NCBI GenBank assembly: GCA_030668025.1
Contig: DAOUUT010000220.1
Location: 1 to 6,364, forward strand
Reading direction: 5' to 3'
DNA: 6,364 nucleotides
Origin: Promethearchaeota archaeon
GTDB taxonomy: Archaea > Asgardarchaeota > Lokiarchaeia > Sigynarchaeales > SOKP01
The translations under genes and the position numbers were made by a program. Every line of letters starts with the position of its first letter. Within the stretch, counting starts at the first letter, position 1. Shown here in pieces: positions 1 through 5,740 of this stretch. Under the pieces are notes generated by a model. It was not told the origin of the DNA, did no database searches, and saw only the letters and a list, made by a program, of their open reading frames with translations.

Positions 1-494
1 AAACTTTGTAATAATATAATTATTATACCAGTCATAAAGTTAAAGCGAAAATTAATTAGAGCCGGATCTATAAGTGAAAACGACGAAGGAGGGGGGATAT
101 AAAGAATTAATTCGATTGAATCAGGAGCTAGTAAAGCCCCAATCAACATGCCAAGAAGGATCGTGTAATATAAAAATGGAAAGGGTTTAATTTTTTTATA
201 TTCGTTAAAAAAAGAATATATGAATGAACCTATCATTAATGAAGTAACCCCAGATACGATCGATAGTTTCCAGAATAAAATGTTGATTTCATAGCTAATG
301 AAAAAAGTAACTGAAAAGACGAATAATGTTGAAAAAATAATTCCCCCAGTAAGAACTGTTGCCGCAAGCAAAAAAGCTATTAGTTCCGTTCCATATTTCT
401 TTCGATGTCTGATGATGTGAATTATTGTTATAACACTTAAACATAATATAATAATATAGCCAATGATGAGCGATATGGAAGTAGTATAATTCAT
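1..494 (-). CDS. Multi-helix membrane protein, N-terminal part (runs off left edge); paralogue of the 686-1786 gene
   Basis: Reading the minus strand from the ATG at 494 gives 164 codons with no stop up to the window edge, so the 3' end is missing. The product is almost entirely hydrophobic. Predicted membrane helices lie at about residues 4-28, 38-65, 70-97 and 105-123, and a fifth begins near 152. Loops alternate in charge: RHRKKYG after helix 1 and NEYKKIKP after helix 3 are basic and probably cytosolic, which puts the N-terminus outside. Helices 3-4 (ILFWKLSIVSG, then a basic loop, then LLGMLIGALLAPDS) align without gaps to ILWNVSIFASI and ILIGGIILSLLFNPA of the neighbouring 366-residue protein. 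The two are therefore likely tandem duplicates, and this one may also end in a longin-like domain beyond the window. No enzyme motif is visible. The lack of any internal stop in so AT-rich a sequence supports real coding. Function unknown. Confidence 0.8.
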   Translation of the reverse strand, partial: MNYTTSISLIIGYIIILCLSVITIIHIIRHRKKYGTELIAFLLAATVLTGGIIFSTLFVFSVTFFISYEINILFWKLSIVSGVTSLMIGSFIYSFFNEYKKIKPFPFLYYTILLGMLIGALLAPDSIELILYIPPPSSFSLIDPALINFRFNFMTGIIIILLQS

Positions 495-561
495 AATTTA
501 TAATGGATTAAAATTCAAACGAGAAAAACTATGAGATTTCTTGGAAATATCAAAAAATATT

Positions 562-570
562 CTTATAAAT
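562..570 (-). promoter_or_regulatory. Candidate TATA box for the 1-494 membrane-protein gene
   Basis: On the minus strand this reads ATTTATAAG, followed by a T-rich stretch. It lies about 70 bases before the ATG at 494, which would give a leader of roughly 45 bases. The region is so AT-rich that such matches arise by chance; no clear Shine-Dalgarno sequence precedes the ATG. Confidence 0.25.
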
Positions 571-610
571 AGAGAATAATTATTGATTTTTAAGAATTAC
601 TGAAGGTATT

Positions 611-623
611 TCTAAAAAAATGT
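611..623 (-). terminator. Possible T-run terminator after the 686-1786 gene
   Basis: The minus strand carries a run of seven T (614-620) about 65 bases past the stop of the upstream membrane-protein gene. Archaeal transcription often ends at T-runs without a hairpin. The 191-base gap between the two minus-strand genes otherwise shows nothing recognisable. Weak evidence in AT-rich DNA. Confidence 0.25.
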
Positions 624-685
624 GAGAAAATCTTTCAAAAATGTAAATTACGATACAATTCTACATAAAAATATAATCACTTTAC

Positions 686-1786
686 TTATTTTCCAGTTAA
701 ATAATGGCTAAAATATTCTTCGATTAAATCGTAAGCATTTTTAAAAGTTGAAACATCAATTAGGCCACCTAGCTTTTTTAAGCTATCTTTATTAATCTCT
801 GCAAACTTCGTCGTAAATTTATCTACAGCGTTTTCGAGTATTTTATTTTTATGCTTAGCTATGAGTAACACTGCGTAACCTAATTGGTTGTTATAGTTAA
901 AAACGACCGCTCGATCGCTCATCTTAATAAGGGTTATCTGATTTTCTACGTTCGATAAATTAGCTAAAATGTGATTAATTCCAATTAGTATGCTCCCTTT
1001 TAGAAGCGATTCATCAACTTCTGATTGTTGTTCGAAATTAAAAGAATATAGTAAGATACCAGATTTATGGAAAATAATAAAATCGTATATTTTATTAGTG
1101 AAAACTACAAACAAATCTGGTCTCTTAACTGCAAGAAAGACTGCAAATCCCATAAAAATAATGAAAAACATTTGATGTAGAATTTTAAAAATTGAATTTA
1201 GAGTTAATATATAGAGGGTATACCATAAAATTTTTAAGCTTAAGAGAAATACAAAAAGGAAATAGAAATTACCTAACTTTCTGTCGTTAATCTCCTTGTA
1301 TCCTTTTACTTGTATAATCCATGAGATAATTACAACAAAAACATTGAACGTAACAATCGAAATTAATAAGGGAAGGTTTGTAAAAAAGTAGTAGAACTCA
1401 AATCCCGTCTGTGTAACTAAAAACAAAGCGGGATTGAATAATAAGCTTAGGATAATCCCTCCTATTAATATGTAAATCATAACGGGTAAAAATCTAACTC
1501 GGCTATATTTGTTTAATTCCGTACTATGAACAGCAGACCATATCCCATTTGATATTATGCTAGCAAAAATTGATACATTCCATAATATCAAGGCGGAATT
1601 TATGTCAAAAAAGGTCTCAACCGATAGATTAAATAAGATGAAGTAAATACTTTCACTGACTACATATATCATAATTACAATAAAAAACTCTACTTCAGGC
1701 TTGTAATTTTCTCTGTGAAATAATACGTAAATTATACCAATAGAAAATAGCGCAAAGTAAGCGGTAATAAATATGCTTGCAATCAT
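686..1786 (-). CDS. Seven-helix membrane protein with C-terminal cytosolic longin-like domain
   Basis: The product has 366 residues. Seven hydrophobic segments are visible at about 3-23, 32-53, 63-87, 99-118, 131-159, 173-197 and 202-220. Basic loops (HRENYK, the 88-98 loop, QVKGYKEINDRK, VKRP) alternate with neutral or acidic ones, so the positive-inside rule puts the N-terminus outside and residues 225-366 in the cytosol. That tail reads as strands at 233-240 and 243-250, a helix at 259-278, strands at 283-290, 292-298 and 302-311, then helices at 313-331 and 347-362. This is the element order of the longin fold, known from SNAREs, adaptor subunits and GTPase regulators. The membrane half resembles 7-helix sensor regions such as those of some histidine kinases, but no kinase domain follows. 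A role as a membrane sensor that passes a signal through the longin-like domain, perhaps to a small GTPase, is inference. A paralogue lies directly downstream at 1-494. The ATG at 1786 is the natural start, immediately before helix 1, without a clear Shine-Dalgarno sequence. Confidence 0.85.
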   Translation of the reverse strand: MIASIFITAYFALFSIGIIYVLFHRENYKPEVEFFIVIMIYVVSESIYFILFNLSVETFFDINSALILWNVSIFASIISNGIWSAVHSTELNKYSRVRFLPVMIYILIGGIILSLLFNPALFLVTQTGFEFYYFFTNLPLLISIVTFNVFVVIISWIIQVKGYKEINDRKLGNFYFLFVFLLSLKILWYTLYILTLNSIFKILHQMFFIIFMGFAVFLAVKRPDLFVVFTNKIYDFIIFHKSGILLYSFNFEQQSEVDESLLKGSILIGINHILANLSNVENQITLIKMSDRAVVFNYNNQLGYAVLLIAKHKNKILENAVDKFTTKFAEINKDSLKKLGGLIDVSTFKNAYDLIEEYFSHYLTGK

Positions 1787-1826
1787 TAATTTTAAGGGAT
1801 TTCTTTATTATTTTTAATTTCTTCCT

Positions 1827-1862
1827 TTATATCAAAGAAGATATTGTATATTTTTATATAAT
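1827..1862 (-). promoter_or_regulatory. Candidate TATA elements for the 686-1786 gene
   Basis: Two TATA-like strings lie upstream of the ATG at 1786 on the minus strand: TTATATAA at about 1855-1862 and TGATATAAAGG at about 1824-1834. With initiation about 25 bases downstream, they would give leaders of roughly 45 and 20 bases. I cannot decide between them, and either may be chance in this AT-rich region. Confidence 0.3.
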
Positions 1863-1930
1863 TATTGGTTCAACAACTTATAAGAAGTTTTATGTGAATA
1901 GTGATTTCCATAATTTTAAAGAACTCTAAT

Positions 1931-1970
1931 TAAATATAAATCTTTATTCTGGTTAAATAGAAATATAATT
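1931..1970 (+). promoter_or_regulatory. Candidate TATA elements for the methyltransferase gene
   Basis: TAAATATAAAT (1931-1941) and AGAAATATAATTT (1959-1971) lie 45-85 bases before the ATG at 2017. The second, with its purine-rich left flank, would place initiation near 1990 and give a leader of about 25-30 bases. The rest of the 230-base divergent gap (1787-2016) holds only an 8-base palindrome, CTTATAAG, at 1877-1884, of unknown meaning. Confidence 0.3.
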
Positions 1971-2016
1971 TGTTTATTGATTTAATATTCCTAAAACCGA
2001 AGTAAAACTGAACTTA

Positions 2017-3933
2017 ATGAGCGATTTTCAAAAATTTCTAATAGATAAAGGAATAATTTCAAACTTAATAATACGATATGGAATCAATTTAAAAGATAAT
2101 GTAGTAAACGATTTAATCCAAAATATAGTCAATAATTTAACTAAGAATGAATCCAAAGAAATTCATGATAAAAAACAAAGGGATGATCAAAGTTTTGATT
2201 TGGATATCCTAGCTAAAGCTTACGAAGAAATTATTCCCCATTCCCAAAGAAAAACAATGGGTGAATTTTTTACCCCCATTCAAATCGTTGATTACATACT
2301 AAAGAGAGTGGGGTATACAGAGCAGCAAGATATTGAAAATAAAAAATTAATAGATTTAAGTTGTGGTTCAGGGAGTTTTTTAATTAAAGCTGTAGAGATC
2401 CTCTTAGAAAAATTAAGAAAGCAAATTAAATCGAAAGAGAATTCAGAGTTAACACCTAAACAAGCCAAAGAAATTATCAACAAAATTAAAGTAAATATCT
2501 CTGGTATTGATATAAATCCAATTGCTTGTATTTTATGCCAAATCAACTTTTATTATACGCTTTTCGAACCTATTATAATTATTTTAGAAAAAAATAAAGA
2601 ATACAAAATACCCGTGTTTAATATTTTCAATAAAGATACGCTTCAATTTAATTTTAATAATAAATACGATTATGTAGTTGGAAATCCCCCATATTTATTT
2701 ATTCGAGCGATTCCACATGATTATAGAAAATTAATTGAAAAACTCCCTTTGGAAACAAATAAGGGTCAATTTGACTACTACCAACTGTTTATCGAAATAG
2801 GAATTCAAATATTAAAGCAAAATGGTTTACTTGGTTATATAATCCCTGATTCTTTACTCGCGCTATCAAATCGTAAGATTCTTAGAAAATATATATATAA
2901 CTCTACTAAAATAAGGGAGATTTATTATAGTGGCCCACAATTCGATGACCCCGTCGTTTCAAATATCGTAATTACTTTAGAAAAAGAATCAGAGGAAAAA
3001 AAGAGGAAAAATAATCAGATCATATTAAAATTTCCATTAGATCAATCTCAAGCTGATAATTCAATTCTTCAAAATGTAATAGAAAAATGGAATTATCGAT
3101 TTCTAATTAATTTAAATGACAAGGATAGAGAAATTATCGAGTTTTTAACCATAAATTATCCAAAATTAAATGATTTAGAGGTTAAACCAATTTTTAAAAT
3201 AGATATATGGAGGGGCGTTGAATTAGGTAAAAATGGAAAGGTTATATTCTGTAATACATGCAATAAATATTTTCCTCTTCCAAAAAATAATTATACATGC
3301 AAAGAATGTAAATCAGAATTAAGTAATGATTCTATAGAAAGTATAATAAGAAAAAGTATTAAAGACGATCAAAAAAAAAATTATAAACCATTTCTCTATT
3401 CTATTAATCGATACCAAGTAAAGGATTTAAAATATATTAATACAACTAAACAAGGCATTAATTACAAGGAGTTAAATCGCTACGAAAATCGCGTAATAGT
3501 AAGACAATTAACACAAAATAGCTTAATATGTGCTACTTATGATAAGGGCTCATTGACTTCACAATCGCTTTACAACATAAAAATACTTAAATCTCCTATT
3601 ACAGAATTTAATAATTATTACCTTCTAGGGCTTTTAAATTCGCAACTATTAGCGTTTTACTTTAGTAAATCATTTGGCTCTTATAAAAAACTATTCCCAA
3701 GGATTCTTATAGAGAATTTAAAAGGTATGCCTATAGTAGTTCCTGAAATCGATATTGAAAAGAATATTTCAAGAGAAATTATAATACTAGTCAAAACTAT
3801 CTTGAAATTAGATAAATTTGATACAGAACACTATACTAATTTACAAAATAAAATTAATTCACTTGTTTTCGATCTCTATCGGATAACAAATGAGCAACGT
3901 AATTATATATCTGATGTTTTAAAGAATTCATAA
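2017..3933 (+). CDS. Stand-alone adenine-specific DNA methyltransferase, Eco57I/TaqI type, with zinc ribbon
   Basis: The 638-residue product should transfer a methyl group from S-adenosylmethionine to N6 of adenine in a specific DNA site. The motifs are in gamma-class order: motif X GEFFTP (82-87), motif I DLSCGSGSFL (113-122), acidic motif II GIDINP (163-167), and the catalytic motif IV NPPY (223-226). They are followed by FDYYQLFIEIG (252-262) and GLLGYIIPDSLL (270-281), both typical of the family. The C-terminal half fits a TaqI-type target-recognition domain: it begins at IWRGVELG (397-404) and includes LLNSQLLAFYF (539-549). It contains four cysteines spaced as a zinc ribbon (C412, C415, C428, C431). 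The first 60 residues are helical and polar, with no PD-(D/E)XK nuclease motif, and the protein is much shorter than usual type IIG fusions of about 900-1200 residues. No nuclease gene is next to it within the window, so it is either an orphan methyltransferase or its partner lies elsewhere. The target sequence cannot be read from the protein. A run of ten A at 3371-3380 lies in the coding sequence. Confidence 0.93.
   Translation: MSDFQKFLIDKGIISNLIIRYGINLKDNVVNDLIQNIVNNLTKNESKEIHDKKQRDDQSFDLDILAKAYEEIIPHSQRKTMGEFFTPIQIVDYILKRVGYTEQQDIENKKLIDLSCGSGSFLIKAVEILLEKLRKQIKSKENSELTPKQAKEIINKIKVNISGIDINPIACILCQINFYYTLFEPIIIILEKNKEYKIPVFNIFNKDTLQFNFNNKYDYVVGNPPYLFIRAIPHDYRKLIEKLPLETNKGQFDYYQLFIEIGIQILKQNGLLGYIIPDSLLALSNRKILRKYIYNSTKIREIYYSGPQFDDPVVSNIVITLEKESEEKKRKNNQIILKFPLDQSQADNSILQNVIEKWNYRFLINLNDKDREIIEFLTINYPKLNDLEVKPIFKIDIWRGVELGKNGKVIFCNTCNKYFPLPKNNYTCKECKSELSNDSIESIIRKSIKDDQKKNYKPFLYSINRYQVKDLKYINTTKQGINYKELNRYENRVIVRQLTQNSLICATYDKGSLTSQSLYNIKILKSPITEFNNYYLLGLLNSQLLAFYFSKSFGSYKKLFPRILIENLKGMPIVVPEIDIEKNISREIIILVKTILKLDKFDTEHYTNLQNKINSLVFDLYRITNEQRNYISDVLKNS
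3250..3309 (+). other. Zinc-ribbon module inside the methyltransferase
   Basis: These codons encode residues 412-431, with CxxC pairs at C412/C415 and C428/C431 separated by 12 residues. The module lies directly after the IWRGVELG segment that opens the target-recognition half. The spacing fits one structural zinc site. It probably stabilises the DNA-recognition part or adds a DNA contact; that role is inferred from position only. Confidence 0.75.
3371..3380 (+). repeat. Run of ten A inside the methyltransferase gene
   Basis: The tract spans codons 452-455 (CAA AAA AAA AAT). Gain or loss of one base would shift the frame and remove the last 185 or so residues, including most of the target-recognition half. 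Such tracts act as on/off switches in some bacterial methyltransferase genes. In a genome this AT-rich it may simply be chance. Confidence 0.85.
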
Positions 3934-3992
3934 TTGTTCAAGCTTCTATAAAATTTGATAAATAATTGAAATGAGTAATTAAAAAATGGAGA

Positions 3993-4157
3993 TTAAACTA
4001 ATCCTTTTTTTGCTACATATGTTTTTAAAATTTTATCCCATTTTTCTGCTAGATCAGTTAGCCCAGTTTTTTTAAAGAGATCAACAGCTCTAAATAAAAC
4101 TTTTTCAATTTGCTTTTCTTCATTCAAGTCGTTTTTCATATGTATATTGTCTATCAT
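3993..4157 (-). CDS. Small helical protein of 54 residues, paralogue of the 4287-4436 product
   Basis: The minus strand from the ATG at 4157 to the TAA at 3993 encodes a charged, lysine-rich protein without signal peptide or membrane helix. It reads as two amphipathic helices, about residues 12-30 and 34-50, joined by TGLTDL. Residues 18-52 align without gaps to residues 11-45 of the next small gene upstream: 17 of 35 positions are identical, with the shared pattern K-x-T-x-L-T-x-L-A-x-K and a closing L-K-x-Y. Two independent chance frames would not show this, so both are likely real genes. An alternative start is the ATG at 4139 (residue 7), which still keeps the conserved part. The gene is convergent with the methyltransferase gene, whose stop lies 59 bases away. 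I do not recognise the family. Confidence 0.7.
   Translation of the reverse strand: MIDNIHMKNDLNEEKQIEKVLFRAVDLFKKTGLTDLAEKWDKILKTYVAKKGLV
4005..4011 (+). terminator. Possible T-run terminator for the methyltransferase gene
   Basis: A run of seven T on the plus strand lies about 70 bases past the methyltransferase stop. It falls within the 3' end of the convergent small gene, where it encodes lysines on the other strand. No hairpin precedes it. If used, the two transcripts would overlap tail to tail. Confidence 0.25.
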
Positions 4158-4209
4158 AAAATATAGAAGAAATACTTCGAATAAAAAGAAGAATAATATT
4201 GTGATATAA

Positions 4210-4228
4210 CTATAAAAACATTGTTTTT
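4210..4228 (-). promoter_or_regulatory. TATA-like element and small inverted repeat between the two microprotein genes
   Basis: AAAAAC (4214-4219) and GTTTTT (4223-4228) form a perfect 6-base inverted repeat around a 3-base loop, so both strands read hairpin then T-run. On the minus strand it lies about 60 bases after the stop of the 49-residue gene and could end its transcript. It overlaps TTTTTATAG (about 4210-4218), which is placed about right to be the TATA box of the 54-residue gene (ATG at 4157). Either role is tentative; the stem is weak. Confidence 0.3.
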
Positions 4229-4286
4229 GGAATAAAACGAGAGAACTTCCTTAAGAATCGACAAAAAGTAATTTTGAACAATATAA

Positions 4287-4436
4287 TTATTTTCGTACTG
4301 CTTTTGCTTTGTCGTAGTTCTTTAGAACTTGTTCACCTTTTTTTGCCAGGCCAGTAAGATCTGTTTGTTTGCATAGAGAAACTATGCGACCTAGAATTTT
4401 TGCAATGTTTTCCTCGTGCTTAAAATTTTCTTCCAT
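4287..4436 (-). CDS. Small helical protein of 49 residues, paralogue of the 3993-4157 product
   Basis: The minus strand from the ATG at 4436 to the TAA at 4287 encodes a lysine-rich soluble protein. Two helices are likely, about residues 6-24 and 27-44, around TDLTGL. It shares 17 of 35 aligned residues with the 54-residue protein next to it, including the LTxLAxK core and LKxY near the end. Its single cysteine (C22) is not conserved in the partner. The gene is divergent from the GTPase gene, with 156 bases between the start codons, so the two may share a control region. A TATA-like string TTATTTAT lies at about 4464-4471 on the minus strand, which would give a nearly leaderless message. No known family comes to mind. 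Two-helix microproteins of this kind often act through a larger partner, but nothing here names one. Confidence 0.7.
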   Translation of the reverse strand: MEENFKHEENIAKILGRIVSLCKQTDLTGLAKKGEQVLKNYDKAKAVRK

Positions 4437-4533
4437 TATGCAAAAATCAATACAAATGTAAAATAAATAAGGTTATGTTATGGAGATACTCAGAATTTAA
4501 AAATGACTTATTGTAACTATTTTTTAATAGCTA

Positions 4534-4564
4534 TCTTTATATTTTCTAAAACTCATATAATTTT
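4534..4564 (+). promoter_or_regulatory. Candidate TATA elements for the roadblock-GTPase gene
   Basis: CTTTATATTTT (about 4535-4545) and CATATAATTTT (4554-4564) precede the ATG at 4593 by about 50 and 30 bases. They would give a leader of about 25 bases or a nearly leaderless message. Both lie inside the possible upstream extension of the frame (4503-4592), which favours the ATG at 4593 as the true start. Confidence 0.35.
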
Positions 4565-4592
4565 AAGAAAGTTATTAACAAAGTTGAATATT

Positions 4593-5570
4593 ATGGAAGG
4601 TCTGCCGAATATAGATTTAATTCAGTTATTGTTAGAAAACTACATGTTAGATGTGGAAGAAGCTTCAGCTGTGGTTATTTGTGATAGAGACGGCTTTACT
4701 ATCGCATCGAAAAGCAAAGAAAAAGGAGATCAAGAATCAGATTCCGTTTTAGGGGCAATTTCAGCATTTCTTGATATTTATATTGATAGAATTAAAAGTG
4801 AATATAAAACCCATAGCAATTTTTTTAATATAACCTCAATGCAAGATAAAAAATTTGCATATTGTTCCATGGGACCCCATTGTATATTAACTACTATCGC
4901 TGATCCAACTACATCAGATACTGAACTAAGGATATATTCAGAATATATTGCCGGTAAGGTTGAACTGATTCTTGATGGTTTCGATAATGTGTCTACAGAG
5001 ATACCCGAAATTATTCGAGTTTTATCAAAAAGAAGAGAAGGTAAGCTACCGAAGGGTGAATTTACGGCAAAACTCATTCTAAATGGCGATTTTAAAGTTG
5101 GAAAAACATCTTTAATTAAAAGATTTATTGAAAACAAATTCCATGAAACATATATCTCAACGATTGGCGTTGAGATTTCTAAGAAATCCGTTGTAATGAA
5201 CGAAGATACAAATATTAATTTTATCATCTGGGATATTGGAGGTCAAATGGGCTCAATGGCACCTTATAGACAAAGATTTTACGAAGGAGCAAGCGCAGCT
5301 TTTTTAGTTATTGACAGAACCCGTCCAAATAATCTAGAAAGCGTTAAAAAATGGTATGATGACATCAAATCTTCTGTATCGAGTAATATACCCATCGTGA
5401 TAGTTGGAAATAAATCGGATTTACAAGAAGAAATAGTAATTAGCGAAGACGAGATAAAGGTTGTTGCTAAAGAACTAGGTTTTCACCACATTTTGACTTC
5501 TGCCCGAACAGGCGAAAATGTCAACGAGGCTTTCCTTTATATTGCCTACAAATTCATTGAAAAAGCGTAG
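4593..5570 (+). CDS. Roadblock/LC7 domain fused to a Ras-superfamily (Rab/Arf-like) small GTPase
   Basis: From the ATG at 4593 the product has 325 residues. Residues 5-130 fit a roadblock/LC7 domain: a helix at 5-18, strands AVVICD and GFTIAS (26-39), a helix at 48-70, three strands (about 76-103) and a last helix at 110-130. A linker (131-157) leads to a complete G domain: G1 GDFKVGKTS (165-173), G2 threonine T190 in TIGVE, G3 WDIGGQ (213-218) with the catalytic glutamine, G4 NKSD (273-276), and G5 TSA (302-304). It should therefore bind and hydrolyse GTP. G2 and the TSARTGENV segment look Rab/Ras-like, while WDIGGQ is the Arf/G-alpha form. No C-terminal cysteine for prenylation is present, so membrane binding would need a partner, perhaps through the roadblock domain. 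Roadblock domains dimerise and act with Rag-type and Mgl-type GTPases. The frame stays open back to an ATG at 4503, but that would add 30 hydrophobic, cysteine-containing residues before the domain, so the inner start is preferred. Confidence 0.92.
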   Translation: MEGLPNIDLIQLLLENYMLDVEEASAVVICDRDGFTIASKSKEKGDQESDSVLGAISAFLDIYIDRIKSEYKTHSNFFNITSMQDKKFAYCSMGPHCILTTIADPTTSDTELRIYSEYIAGKVELILDGFDNVSTEIPEIIRVLSKRREGKLPKGEFTAKLILNGDFKVGKTSLIKRFIENKFHETYISTIGVEISKKSVVMNEDTNINFIIWDIGGQMGSMAPYRQRFYEGASAAFLVIDRTRPNNLESVKKWYDDIKSSVSSNIPIVIVGNKSDLQEEIVISEDEIKVVAKELGFHHILTSARTGENVNEAFLYIAYKFIEKA

Positions 5571-5585
5571 ATTAATCGCTAGAAA

Positions 5586-5603
5586 CTTTTTTAATTTTTA
5601 TTT
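5586..5603 (+). terminator. T-rich terminator after the roadblock-GTPase gene
   Basis: Runs of six T (5587-5592), five T (5595-5599) and three T (5601-5603) follow the GTPase stop by 16 bases. This is the pattern of archaeal T-run termination. No hairpin is needed or seen. Confidence 0.5.
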
Positions 5604-5662
5604 ATATTCTTATTATTGTAAGATTATCATCAAGTTTGTTAAATATTAGTATAGAAATAAAT

Positions 5663-5679
5663 AAAGGAGGTTATAAAAA
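5663..5679 (+). promoter_or_regulatory. Purine-rich element plus TATA box for the 5741 gene
   Basis: AAAGGAGG (5663-5670) is followed directly by TTATAAAAA (5671-5679). As a BRE-like purine stretch plus TATA box it would start transcription near 5700, leaving a leader of about 40 bases before the ATG at 5741. AAAGGAGGT is also a perfect Shine-Dalgarno string, but no ATG, GTG or TTG opens a frame at a proper distance after it, so the promoter reading is preferred. The ATG at 5741 has its own short AGGT six bases upstream. Confidence 0.4.
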
Positions 5680-5740
5680 AATAGTATTAAAGGTTTTATT
5701 CAACGACATTTTGGCTACTTGAAATCAATCAGGTTATTTA

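Noticed and set aside
990..1175. Open plus-strand frame of 61 codons
   Set aside because: It lies wholly opposite the 7-helix membrane-protein gene, has no family resemblance, and is explained as a shadow of that gene.
1877..1884. Palindrome CTTATAAG in the divergent region as an operator
   Set aside because: Eight AT-rich bases are expected by chance in this sequence, and no second copy or regulator gene was seen.
2017..2256. Methyltransferase N-terminus as a restriction nuclease domain
   Set aside because: Only about 80 residues precede motif X, and no PD-(D/E)XK or HNH pattern is visible, so a type IIG restriction-modification fusion is not supported.
2292..2546. Open minus-strand frame of 84 codons
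   Set aside because: It lies opposite conserved motif-bearing codons of the methyltransferase, so it is a shadow frame.
4214..4228. Inverted repeat AAAAAC-ATT-GTTTTT as a firm intrinsic terminator
   Set aside because: The stem is six base pairs with only one G-C pair, and archaea do not need hairpins; kept only as a low-confidence mixed element.
4778..5227. Open minus-strand frame of 149 codons
   Set aside because: It overlaps the roadblock and G1-G2 coding sequence on the other strand, whose motifs are unmistakable. The translated frame shows no domain.
5681..5722. Short frame after the AAAGGAGGT string (ATA GTA TTA and on to TGA)
   Set aside because: It would have to start at ATA and spans only 13 codons; no accepted start codon is present at a usable distance.
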